Assembly: GCF_001050015.1 (NCBI RefSeq)
Contig: NZ_CVTB01000111.1
Span: forward strand, 108,238-172,237
Direction: 5' to 3'
DNA length: 64,000 nt
Source of the DNA: Mycolicibacterium malmesburyense
Lineage (GTDB): Bacteria; Actinomycetota; Actinomycetes; Mycobacteriales; Mycobacteriaceae
Shown: piece after piece, positions 17,248-25,940 of the stretch
How the letters are laid out: every line of letters begins with the position of its first letter
How positions within the stretch are numbered: the first letter of the stretch is position 1
Notes under the pieces: generated by a model
What the model was told of the DNA's origin: nothing
Databases searched by the model: none
What the model saw: only the letters and a program-made list of their open reading frames with translations
Translations under genes and position numbers: made by a program

Positions 17248-18644
17248 ACCGCCGGCGGCTGGCCGGGGTGACCGCGGTGACACTGATAGCAATAATGATC
17301 GCGGCTGGCCTGGTTGTGGTCCGGCAGGCGTTCCTCGGCCCCAAGCTGATCACAGCGATCTTCAGCACGGCAACCGGGATCTATCCGGGTGACGACGTGC
17401 GCGTGGTCGGTATCAAGGTCGGCCACGTCGATTCGATCCAGCCGAGCGGACAAACCACCAAGTTGACACTGTTCGTCGACCACGACGTTCCGGTGCCCAC
17501 GGACGCCCGCGCCGTCATCGTCGCCCCCAACCTCGTCGCCGCTCGCTACGTCCAGCTGACGCCGGCCTATGAGGATGCGGGACCCACGATGAGCGGCGGG
17601 GCCCAGATCCCGCTTGAACGCACCGCAGTGCCCGTCGAGTGGAATGAAGTGAAGACGCAGCTGATGCGGCTGGCCACGGAATTGGGCCCTGCGGGGGATG
17701 TCTCGCGCACGTCGGTGGGCCGCTTCATCGAAAGTGCCGCGACGGCAATGGGCGGCAACGGTGACAAGCTTCGCCAGGCACTGGCTGAACTGGCTGGGGT
17801 CGGGCGCATCCTGGCGGAGGGCAGTGGCGACATCGTCTCCACGATCAAGAACCTTCAGATCTTCGTCAGTGCGCTGCGTGACAGCGGTGAGCAGATCGTG
17901 CTGTTCCAGGATCGGTTGGCCACGCTTTCGAGCCTGCTCGATGACAACAAATCAGCATTCGATGCGGCGCTGAGAGATCTGTCAGAGGCCATCGTCGATG
18001 TGCAGCGATTCGTCGCAGGCAGCCGCAACCAGGCCTCCGAGCAGGTCCAGCGGCTGGCAGGTGTCACGCAGAATCTCGTCGACAACCGTATGACCGTAGA
18101 GAACATCCTCCACATCGCACCCAACGGAATTGCCAACGGCTACAACATTTACAACCCCGATACCGGCGCTGTCTCGGGCGCGTTCGTGATCAACAACTTC
18201 TCGAATCCCGTTCACTTCATCTGCTCTGCGATCGGGGGCGTGGAAAACATCACCGCCCCCGAAACCGCGAAGCTGTGCGCACAATATCTCGGACCGGCAC
18301 TGCGGCTGCTCAACTTCAACGGCGTGCCGATGCCGATCAACCCGTATCTGCGCAAGTCGGCAAACCCGGCGAATCTCATCTACACCGATCCCGTCCTGGC
18401 GCCGGGAGGTGCGGGGCCGAGTCCTGCTCCGCAGGAGCCACCGCCGGCAGTGTCGGCCTTCACCGGTGCCGGTGATGTCCCGCCTCCGCCCGGGTACGGG
18501 CTGGCTCCCGCGGTGGCCCCGGGTCCCGGGGCCCCCGACCATCTACCGGCCGCTCCCTCACCCGCGTTGTTCCCCGGCGCACCGATCCCGCCGGCGCCCG
18601 GCCTGCCGCAAATGCTGCTTCCGGCAGAAGGAGGACCCCGATGA
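17244..18644 (+). CDS. mceD: MceD: MlaD-domain protein with proline-rich tail
   Basis: A 466-residue Mce subunit: N-terminal anchor (about 5-25), MlaD domain (GIYPGDDVRVVGIKVGHVDS; IVAPNLVAARYVQLTPAY), a long helical region, and a proline/alanine-rich tail of about 80 residues (GDVPPPPGYG and similar), a usual feature of MceD. GTG 17244 overlaps the mceC stop. Confidence 0.92.
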   Translation: MNRRRLAGVTAVTLIAIMIAAGLVVVRQAFLGPKLITAIFSTATGIYPGDDVRVVGIKVGHVDSIQPSGQTTKLTLFVDHDVPVPTDARAVIVAPNLVAARYVQLTPAYEDAGPTMSGGAQIPLERTAVPVEWNEVKTQLMRLATELGPAGDVSRTSVGRFIESAATAMGGNGDKLRQALAELAGVGRILAEGSGDIVSTIKNLQIFVSALRDSGEQIVLFQDRLATLSSLLDDNKSAFDAALRDLSEAIVDVQRFVAGSRNQASEQVQRLAGVTQNLVDNRMTVENILHIAPNGIANGYNIYNPDTGAVSGAFVINNFSNPVHFICSAIGGVENITAPETAKLCAQYLGPALRLLNFNGVPMPINPYLRKSANPANLIYTDPVLAPGGAGPSPAPQEPPPAVSAFTGAGDVPPPPGYGLAPAVAPGPGAPDHLPAAPSPALFPGAPIPPAPGLPQMLLPAEGGPR

Positions 18645-19945
18645 AGGGCTCCGGCTCCAAGGCGCTGCTCCGATCACTCACCGGAATCGGCATCGCGGTC
18701 ACCGTCGCGGGATGCGCCTTCCAGGGCTGGAATTCGATTCCGCTGCCGGGTGCGGTCGGTCGCGGCCCCGGCGCCGCCGTCTACCACGTGCAGGTCGCCG
18801 ACGTCGGCACCATGGAGTCGAATTCGCCAGTGATGATCGACGATGTCATCGTGGGCAGCATTGGCAAGATGACGGTTCGTGACTGGCGCGCGGACGTGGA
18901 GATCTCAGTCAAGCCCGAGGTTGTCGTACCGGTGAATGCAGTCGCGACCGTCGGACAGACAAGCCTGCTCGGGTCCATGCACCTTTCGCTCAACCCGCCG
19001 ATCGGTGAATCCCCCGTGGGCCGCCTCGAACCGGGGGCGACCATCCCGCTCGCAAGGTCGGCGACCTATCCCTCCACCGAGCAGACGCTGGCCGCCTTGT
19101 CGGCCGTCGTCAATGGAGGAGGGCTGGGGCAGATCGGCGACATCATCCACAACTTCAACGCGGCAATGGGCGGTCGCGAAGATGCCATCCGCGACCTGCT
19201 GTCCCAAGCCGACATCTTCGTCGCCACGTTGGACAGGCAGAGTGATGCGCTTGTCGCATCGATACGGGAACTGGATCGCTTGGCCGGACAGCTCGTTGGG
19301 CAACGTGACGTCATCAAGCATGCATTGCAGCGCATTCCGGAGGCGGTCGACGTCCTGATCCGCGAGCGGCCGAACTTCACGACGGCGCTGGACAGGCTGC
19401 GGGTGTTGAGCGACACGGCAACGACCCTCGTCGCCGACACCAAGGAAGAGATAGTCACCAACCTGCACAACCTCGAACCAACCATCAGGGCGATCGCCGA
19501 CGTCGGGGGGGATCTGGCGCAAGCACTCGGATACGTGACGACCTTCCCTTACACCCAGAACCTCATCGATCGTGCCGTTCGGGGTGATTTCATGAACCTC
19601 TACGCCGTCATCGATCTCACCGTACCGCGGCTCAAGCGGACCCTGTTCCTCGGCACGCGGTGGGGAGAAGAAGGGGCGAAACTCATTCCCGCTCCTGGTG
19701 ATCCGGAGTGGATGCAGTATTCGTATACACCGCTCCAACTCGGTGTGACGGAAACGCCCACCAACGCATCGAACCAGGTTCCAGCTAGTGAAAGAACGTC
19801 CCCGCCGGAGGGGGCTGCGGTCAGCGGGCCGGTGCTGCCGGTCGCGCCGCGTCGGGAATCCTCAACGCCAACGGCTGCCGGCCAACCGATCTTCGCCGGC
19901 CCGTATCCAGTCGAAGCTTCATCGATGCCAAACGGTGGTGGCTGA
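18641..19945 (+). CDS. mceE: MceE: lipoprotein Mce subunit (LprK-like)
   Basis: A 434-residue Mce subunit with a lipoprotein signal peptide: a basic start, a hydrophobic core, and the lipobox VAGC with Cys at residue 25. That fits MceE, the lipid-anchored member of each Mce set. The MlaD domain follows (SPVMIDDVIVGSIGKMTVRD; VGQTSLLGSMHLSLNPP). ATG 18641 overlaps the mceD stop (ATGA). Confidence 0.93.
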   Translation: MKGSGSKALLRSLTGIGIAVTVAGCAFQGWNSIPLPGAVGRGPGAAVYHVQVADVGTMESNSPVMIDDVIVGSIGKMTVRDWRADVEISVKPEVVVPVNAVATVGQTSLLGSMHLSLNPPIGESPVGRLEPGATIPLARSATYPSTEQTLAALSAVVNGGGLGQIGDIIHNFNAAMGGREDAIRDLLSQADIFVATLDRQSDALVASIRELDRLAGQLVGQRDVIKHALQRIPEAVDVLIRERPNFTTALDRLRVLSDTATTLVADTKEEIVTNLHNLEPTIRAIADVGGDLAQALGYVTTFPYTQNLIDRAVRGDFMNLYAVIDLTVPRLKRTLFLGTRWGEEGAKLIPAPGDPEWMQYSYTPLQLGVTETPTNASNQVPASERTSPPEGAAVSGPVLPVAPRRESSTPTAAGQPIFAGPYPVEASSMPNGGG

Positions 19946-21471
19946 TGCTGACCCGATTTGTCCGGAACCAGTTGATCATCTTCGTCATCGCATCGGTAGT
20001 CGGCGTCACGGTGATGGTCGTGCGGTACATGCAGGTTCCGACCCAGCTCGGCATCGGGCGGATTACCGTGACCTTGGAGTTGCCCGCCTCCGGCGGCCTC
20101 TACCGATTCGCCAATGTGACCTACCGGGGCTCTCAAATCGGGAAGGTCACCGAGCTCCGGCTTACTCGCTCCGGCGCAGAAGCCATGTTGTCCTTGGAAA
20201 CCTCGCCGCGGGTTCCCGAGGATCTCGAGGCTGCGGTGCGCAACGTCTCCGCGGTCGGCGAACAGTATGTGGACCTGCGACCCAACACCGATGCCGGACC
20301 GTACCTTCGGGATGGTTCGGTGATTCCGGTGCAACGCACCAGCCTTCCACAGCCCGTCGGCCCGCTTCTCAACCGCGTCGAGAGCCTGGTGGACAGTATC
20401 CCCGAGGACAAACTCGGCGCGCTGCTCGATGAATCGTTCAAGGCCTTCAATGGCAGCGGCTATGACTTCGGCTCGCTAGTTGATTCGTTCTCGACTCTGG
20501 CCACAGACCTCAGAGGAGTTTCTGGCCAGACCCGTTCCTTGATCGACGACAGCGTTCCGCTGCTGGACGCGCAAGCCCAGTCGGCCGATTCTCTGCGCTC
20601 GTGGATTCGGAGCCTGGCCGGCGTCACGGGCCAGCTTCGTCGCAACGACCCACAGATCAGAACGTTGCTCGGCTCGGGACCCGAATTCGCCGAGGAGGTT
20701 TCGGCGCTGTTGACATCGCTGAAGCCGACCCTTCCCATACTGCTGGCGAATCTGACGACAATCGGCCAGATCCTAGTGACCTACAACCCGTCCCTCGAGC
20801 AGCTACTCGTCTTGCTTCCGCCGCACATCGCGGCCACGCAGTCGCAGAGCAGCGCGAACAATGCCACCGGAATCGCACAGGGGGACTTCGCGATGAGCAT
20901 GGGTGATCCCACCCCGTGCACGGTCGGCTATCTTCCGCCGTCGGCTTGGCGTTCACCCGCTGATACCTCCGAGGCAGATACTCCGGACGGCTTGTACTGC
21001 AAGCTGCCTCAGGACTCGCCGATCGCCGTCCGTGGAGCCCGCAACTTCCCGTGTATGGGGCACCCGGGGAAGCGTGCCCCGACGGTGGAGATCTGCAACA
21101 GCGACAAGCCCTTTGAACCGCTCGCCATGCGGCAGCATCCCATTGGGCCGTACCCGATCGATCCCAATCTGGTATCCCAGGGCATTCCCGTCGACGACCG
21201 GGTGGATCTCGACGGCCGCATTCACGCCCCCGCGGGGGGAACACCCATGCCGCCGCAGGCCTCGCTGCCGTCCGCCGACCCAGGCCGCAGCGCCACCCCC
21301 GCGGCGCCGAGCTCCTTTGGGGGCGGAGAATCCGCCCGTGGCCGCGTCGCCGTCACGACGTACGACCCGCGGACCGGCCGATACCTCGGCGCCGATCACC
21401 GGTTGTACGAACAAGCCGGCCTCGCACCCGGTTCCTCACCCACGTCGTGGAAGGACCTGATGCCGACATGA
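19945..21471 (+). CDS. mceF: MceF: MlaD-domain protein
   Basis: A 508-residue Mce subunit, last of the six. The anchor is at about 8-28 (LIIFVIASVVGVTVMVV), then the MlaD domain (GLYRFANVTYRGSQIGKVTE; VSAVGEQYVDLRP). A long coiled region and a C-terminal extracytoplasmic part with several cysteines (PTPCTVGY, YCKLP, NFPCMG, EICNSD) follow, as is common in MceF. ATG 19945 overlaps the mceE stop (TGATG). Confidence 0.92.
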   Translation: MLTRFVRNQLIIFVIASVVGVTVMVVRYMQVPTQLGIGRITVTLELPASGGLYRFANVTYRGSQIGKVTELRLTRSGAEAMLSLETSPRVPEDLEAAVRNVSAVGEQYVDLRPNTDAGPYLRDGSVIPVQRTSLPQPVGPLLNRVESLVDSIPEDKLGALLDESFKAFNGSGYDFGSLVDSFSTLATDLRGVSGQTRSLIDDSVPLLDAQAQSADSLRSWIRSLAGVTGQLRRNDPQIRTLLGSGPEFAEEVSALLTSLKPTLPILLANLTTIGQILVTYNPSLEQLLVLLPPHIAATQSQSSANNATGIAQGDFAMSMGDPTPCTVGYLPPSAWRSPADTSEADTPDGLYCKLPQDSPIAVRGARNFPCMGHPGKRAPTVEICNSDKPFEPLAMRQHPIGPYPIDPNLVSQGIPVDDRVDLDGRIHAPAGGTPMPPQASLPSADPGRSATPAAPSSFGGGESARGRVAVTTYDPRTGRYLGADHRLYEQAGLAPGSSPTSWKDLMPT

Positions 21472-23045
21472 GTTCGGACCGCACATGTGAGCGGGAGGCG
21501 ACGCGGATGTCGCCGGATTGGCATGCCGCTCGGCGTCCGGGAGCACCCGCCATTGTCATGGGCCACAGCGGCGAAACCGTCACCTATGGGCAGCTCGACG
21601 AGCGGTCGCGGCGGTTCGCCGCCGCTCTTCGTCAGTGGGGTTTGCACCCCGGTGATCACGTCGCGCTGTTGATGGGCAACGAGCGCGCGTTCCTCGAGGT
21701 CGCGTGGGCGGCGCAGCGCGCCGGCCTGTACTACACCGCCATCAACAGCCATTTGCGCCCCAACGAAGTGCAGTACGTGCTGGACGATTGTCACGCCACC
21801 GCGTTGGTGTCCAGCACCGATATGTCCGCGGTTGTGGAGCGCCTCGACGTTTCGAGGATTCCGGCGCGGGTCTCGGTCAATGGGCTATTACCCGGCTTCG
21901 TCCCCTACGACACCGTTCTCGCCGCGTCATCCGCCGGTCCGATCGAAAGCGAGTACGAAGGGCGCGAGATGTTGTACTCGTCCGGAACGACGGGATTTCC
22001 GAAGGGTGTACGTAAACCGCTGCCGGGCACAGTGTTCGGGGACCCGGCAGCGGTGCCCGCCCAGATCGCCCTGGGCATGACCGAAGGCGGAGGAATCGGC
22101 TCGGTCTACCTGTGTCCTGCGCCGCTGTATCACTCCGCGCCGCTGGTGGGTTCCATGTCCTGGCATCGTGTCGGCGGGACCGTGGTCTTGATGGAGAATT
22201 TCGATCCCCGTGAGTGCCTCGAGTTGATCGAGAGATACCGGGTCACCGAAGCGCAATTCGTTCCGACGATGTTCGTCCGCATGCTTCGGCTGCCCGACGA
22301 AGTCCGTATGGGGTACGACGTCTCGAGCCTGCGCCGGGTCCTGCACACCGGCGCGCCCTGCCCGGTCAAGGTCAAACGGCAGATGCTCGAGTGGTGGGGC
22401 GCCATAATCGATGAATATTATTCGGGTACAGAGGATCTGGGCGCAACGTACATCTCGGCACGGGAGTGGCTGAGCCATCCGGGTTCGGTTGGCCGACCCA
22501 TCGACGAATGCCACATCCTCGGTCCGGACGGCCAGGAGTTGGGCCCCCGCGAAGTGGGTGTGGTGTACTTCGCGGGCGGCAGACCGTTCGAGTATCACAA
22601 TGACAGCCGCAAGACCGAGTCAGTGGCCAACGACAAGGGCTGGCGGACCCTGGGTGATATGGGCTTCCTCGACGAAGAGGGCTATCTCTACCTGACCGAC
22701 CGGCTGGCGCACATGATCGTCTCCGGTGGTGTGAACATCTATCCGCAGGAAGCTGAGAATGTGCTGACCGCACACCCGGCCGTGGCCGACGTCGCGGTGA
22801 TCGGCGTGCCCGACGACGAGATGGGCGAGGCTGTGAAAGCTGTTGTCCAGCTGGCCGACAGCTCGCGAAAGGGAACGACCTTGGAGGCGGAGCTCATCGA
22901 TTACTGTCGCGCAGAGTTGGCGACTTACAAGTGTCCGCGGACCGTCGACTTCGTCGACGAACTACCGCGTGACCCCAACGGCAAGCTCTACAAGAGGCGG
23001 CTGCGGGACCGGTATTGGGCCGGCCGCGAGTCGCGGGTGATCTGA
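21468..23045 (+). CDS. Acyl-CoA synthetase (FadD type) at the end of the mce operon
   Basis: A 525-residue ANL-superfamily acyl-CoA ligase. The ATP-binding P-loop is YSSGTTGFPKG, the adenylate motif is YYSGTEDLG, the hinge region holds YLTDRLAHMIVSGGVNIYPQE, and the catalytic Lys is in DPNGKLYKRRL near the C-terminus. It would activate the carboxylic acid brought in by the Mce system. I set the start at ATG 21468, which overlaps the mceF stop (ATGA), not seven codons earlier. Co-translation with mceF suggests import and activation are coordinated. Confidence 0.92.
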   Translation: MSSDRTCEREATRMSPDWHAARRPGAPAIVMGHSGETVTYGQLDERSRRFAAALRQWGLHPGDHVALLMGNERAFLEVAWAAQRAGLYYTAINSHLRPNEVQYVLDDCHATALVSSTDMSAVVERLDVSRIPARVSVNGLLPGFVPYDTVLAASSAGPIESEYEGREMLYSSGTTGFPKGVRKPLPGTVFGDPAAVPAQIALGMTEGGGIGSVYLCPAPLYHSAPLVGSMSWHRVGGTVVLMENFDPRECLELIERYRVTEAQFVPTMFVRMLRLPDEVRMGYDVSSLRRVLHTGAPCPVKVKRQMLEWWGAIIDEYYSGTEDLGATYISAREWLSHPGSVGRPIDECHILGPDGQELGPREVGVVYFAGGRPFEYHNDSRKTESVANDKGWRTLGDMGFLDEEGYLYLTDRLAHMIVSGGVNIYPQEAENVLTAHPAVADVAVIGVPDDEMGEAVKAVVQLADSSRKGTTLEAELIDYCRAELATYKCPRTVDFVDELPRDPNGKLYKRRLRDRYWAGRESRVI

Positions 23046-23054
23046 TCCAACTGT

Positions 23055-24419
23055 TCAAACGATGCGGGCTTCACCCTTGAATTCCGTTATGGGGCGTGCC
23101 AGCCCCTGCTCCTCGCAGATTCGCTGGAGCCGGTCGAGTGTCTCCTCCAAGCCCGCACCGCTCTTCTTGCCCGGCGTGAAGGTTGCGGGAAGATGGCGCA
23201 TGCCCTGGATGGTGCCAATGGTGTCGTAGTGGACCGTCCGCTCACGATCGCAGCGGTAATCGGGCATGCGATCCAGCACCGCGGTGAGCATCGATTTGAA
23301 TACGACCCGCGCCAGGTTGGAGCCGATACACCGATGCACACCGAGTCCGAAGGCGAAGTGCCGGTTGTGCTTGCGATCGAGGAGTATTTGGTCCGGCTGC
23401 TCGAAGAGCAGGGGGTCACGGTTCGCGAACGCCCAGGATATGTAGACCCGGTCGCCCTCCTTGAAGTCGATCCCCAGCAGCTCGGTATCGGTATCCATGG
23501 TGCGACCGTCCCCGGGTGCGGGTGTGTAATAGCGAAGAAACTCCTCGGTGGCCGAATCCAGCAGCGCATTCCGTTCGCTGATCAACCTCTCACGTTCGGC
23601 CGGGTTCTCCGAAAGCCACTCCAGCGAATGCGCAGTCAGCGCGGTCGTGGTGTCGAAGCCGCCGCCGATGAGCAGGTTCAACATCCCGAGCAACTCCATG
23701 TCGGGCGGTGCCCCGCCATCGATTCGCAATCGAGCCAGCGCGTCGATGATCCCGGGCCGAGGGTTGTCCCGGATCTCAGAAAGATTGTTCATCAGGTCCA
23801 TGCCCATCGCCACGTACATCTCCATGACGCGTTGACGATCGGGGGAATCGGGCTTCGTGTAGACGAATGCGTGTGTGGGCTCGCTGTACATGGCCCACTT
23901 CTGGACCGGGATCCCCAGCATGGCGAGCGTCAGGACGGCCGGCACCACGTTGGCGAGGTCATCGACGAAGTCGATGCTGCCACTTTCGATCTTCTCGTCC
24001 AAACACGCGCGGACCGTCTCATCGATGAACGGCAGCCACCGCTTCACCGCAGCCGGCGACATATAGGGGTTCAGGACATTGCGGTAGGTTCGATGTTCTT
24101 GCCCGTCCATTTCGAGCATTCCACCCCGCACACCTGCCGCCTCGTCGGGCAATGGGATCGAGATGCCTTGGTATCCGCGCTTTGTGCCGTCGATGTCATG
24201 TTCGTTCGAGATATGCGGACACCGTGCGAGTTCGAAGACGGCGTCGCTGCCGCCGGCCACCCAGTAGCCGCCGTAGGTGTCATTCCACGCCACGGGGCAC
24301 CTCTGGTGCATTTCCTGGGCAATGTCGTCGAATCGTTGCCGGAACTCAGGAGTGTGTCGGTCGAACTCGATACGCGGTTGTTTGCGGGTGTCCTCTCGGA
24401 CAACATCTTCCAGTGTCAT
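23055..24419 (-). CDS. Cytochrome P450
   Basis: A 454-residue P450. Signature parts are the I-helix IGGGFDTTTALTAHSLEW, ExxR (EEFLR) in the K-helix, and the haem loop FAFGLGVHRCIGSNLAR with the Cys ligand. The frame is open for 78 codons before ATG 24419, but that stretch overlaps the upstream gene and is not protein-like; GAAGAG lies before ATG 24419. It follows the acyl-CoA dehydrogenase by 49 bp on the same strand. It converges on fadD with a 9-bp gap. Substrate unknown. Confidence 0.92.
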   Translation of the reverse strand: MTLEDVVREDTRKQPRIEFDRHTPEFRQRFDDIAQEMHQRCPVAWNDTYGGYWVAGGSDAVFELARCPHISNEHDIDGTKRGYQGISIPLPDEAAGVRGGMLEMDGQEHRTYRNVLNPYMSPAAVKRWLPFIDETVRACLDEKIESGSIDFVDDLANVVPAVLTLAMLGIPVQKWAMYSEPTHAFVYTKPDSPDRQRVMEMYVAMGMDLMNNLSEIRDNPRPGIIDALARLRIDGGAPPDMELLGMLNLLIGGGFDTTTALTAHSLEWLSENPAERERLISERNALLDSATEEFLRYYTPAPGDGRTMDTDTELLGIDFKEGDRVYISWAFANRDPLLFEQPDQILLDRKHNRHFAFGLGVHRCIGSNLARVVFKSMLTAVLDRMPDYRCDRERTVHYDTIGTIQGMRHLPATFTPGKKSGAGLEETLDRLQRICEEQGLARPITEFKGEARIV

Positions 24420-24468
24420 GGCGTGTCTCTTCTCGGTTCGTGGGTCTTCGTCGATGAACTGGTCCGAA

Positions 24469-25770
24469 TCAGGTGTTGCCGATCTCGAGTTCGAGATATT
24501 CGGCGAGCTTCTCACGAGCAGCCTCGAGCTTGGCCGGAATCCACTCGCGTGGCCATATACCCTCGCTAGGCGAATGGTCACGCAGAACTTGACGCGCCAC
24601 CGTCGTCTTGTGCACCTCGGTTGGACCATCGACCAGACCCATCGCGGCGGCACCGTGGATCATTCTGAACAGCGGCATCTCGTTGCTGACGCCGAGCGCA
24701 CCGTGGACCTGCATTGCCCGCCACGCGATATCGTGCAGCACACTCGGCATCGTCGCCTTCACGGCAGCGATATCCTTGCGAACTCGCTTGTAGTCGTTGT
24801 ACTCATCGATCTCCCAAGCGGTGTAGAGCACGAACAATCTGAACTGCATGAGCTGAGCGTAAGAGTCGGCGATGAACCCTTGGACGAATTGCTTGTCCGA
24901 CAACCGCGAGCCCGCGGTCTCACGGCTCAGTGCGCGTTCGCACATCATGTTGAGTGCCTGACGCGCCAGGCCGATCGTCCGCATGGCGTGGTGAATTCGT
25001 CCGCCGCCGAGTCTCGTCTGCGCGATTGCGAAGGCTTGACCCTCACCGCCGAGCAACGCCTCGGCCGGTACCCGGACGTTGTCGTAGTGGATCAGGGCAT
25101 GAAAGCCCTCGTTGACGGGCTCGCCGTAGAGACCGACGTTGCGTTCGATCGTGACGCCCGGGGTGTCAGTGGGAATCAGGAACATCGACATTCCTTGGTA
25201 CGGACTGACATCCGGGTTCGTCACGACCATCACGATGAGAAACGATGCGGTCCTGGCGTTGGAGGAGAAGTATTTCCAGCCGTTGATCACCCAGCCGTCG
25301 CCATCGCGGTGTCCGCGCGTTTGGAAGCGAGTGGGATCGGCTCCTGCTTGAGGCTCGGTCATCGAATAGCTCGAGAACATCTCGCCGTCCAGCAACGGCT
25401 GCAGATAGCGCTGTTTCTGCTCCTCGGTGCCGTAGTGTGCGATGATCTCGGCGTTTCCGGTGTCGGGCGCCTGGCACCCGAACACGATCGGCGCCCACAA
25501 CGAGCGGCCCAGGATTTCGTTCAGTAGGGCCAGCTTGAGTTGCCCGTACCCCTGGCCACCCAGTTCAGGGCCGAGGTGAGTCGCCCACAACCCCTTGCTC
25601 CTCACCTGCGCCTTGAGCGGATCGATTGCCTTGCGCCGAGCGTCGCTGAGCGGTACGAACTCCTGACCCGGCCATACCAGGTCCAACGGCTCGACTTCCT
25701 CCCGCACGAAATCGTCGGCCCAGTCCAGCAAGCCCTGGTACTCAGGATCCGTTCTGAACTCCCACGCCAT
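24469..25770 (-). CDS. Acyl-CoA dehydrogenase
   Basis: A 433-residue acyl-CoA dehydrogenase-family flavoprotein, with the FAD/substrate motif MTEPQAGADPTRFQTR and WVINGWKYFSSNA in the beta-domain, and GGRIHHAMR starting the C-terminal helical domain. Its size and the DLVWPGQEF segment resemble the longer ACAD forms active on bulky or branched acyl-CoAs. ATG 25770 is preceded by a perfect AGGAGG; the upstream 100 open codons are rejected. First gene of an ACAD-P450 operon served by promoter copy d. Confidence 0.9.
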   Translation of the reverse strand: MAWEFRTDPEYQGLLDWADDFVREEVEPLDLVWPGQEFVPLSDARRKAIDPLKAQVRSKGLWATHLGPELGGQGYGQLKLALLNEILGRSLWAPIVFGCQAPDTGNAEIIAHYGTEEQKQRYLQPLLDGEMFSSYSMTEPQAGADPTRFQTRGHRDGDGWVINGWKYFSSNARTASFLIVMVVTNPDVSPYQGMSMFLIPTDTPGVTIERNVGLYGEPVNEGFHALIHYDNVRVPAEALLGGEGQAFAIAQTRLGGGRIHHAMRTIGLARQALNMMCERALSRETAGSRLSDKQFVQGFIADSYAQLMQFRLFVLYTAWEIDEYNDYKRVRKDIAAVKATMPSVLHDIAWRAMQVHGALGVSNEMPLFRMIHGAAAMGLVDGPTEVHKTTVARQVLRDHSPSEGIWPREWIPAKLEAAREKLAEYLELEIGNT

Positions 25771-25887
25771 GCCGCCTCCTGTGTACGCGTACCGGTGTAC
25801 GTCCCAGTCGATTGCGGTCAGCGTGATCGCCGCTCCATGCCTGTTGCCGCGAATCATGGTCGAGCGACAGATACCGACCTTTCGACA

Positions 25888-25922
25888 AGGTAGTAGTGTA
25901 TAACAGACCGAGTCAACTATTT
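25888..25922 (-). promoter_or_regulatory. Conserved promoter copy d (ACAD-P450 operon; ALDH-like gene on the other side)
   Basis: The 17-bp block (25906-25922, minus-strand reading AAATAGTTGACTCGGTC) is perfect. -35 TTGACT is at 25911-25916; 17 bp on lies CTACCT (25888-25893), the weakest -10 of the five. The plus-strand ALDH-like gene begins at 25941, only 18 bp beyond the block. Confidence 0.68.
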
Positions 25923-25940
25923 TTGTTGCGGGAGCGGTGG

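Noticed and set aside
23040..23060. Rho-independent terminator between the convergent fadD and P450 genes
   Set aside because: Only 9 bp separate the genes and no stem followed by a T-run is visible; the same is true at the other convergent ends.
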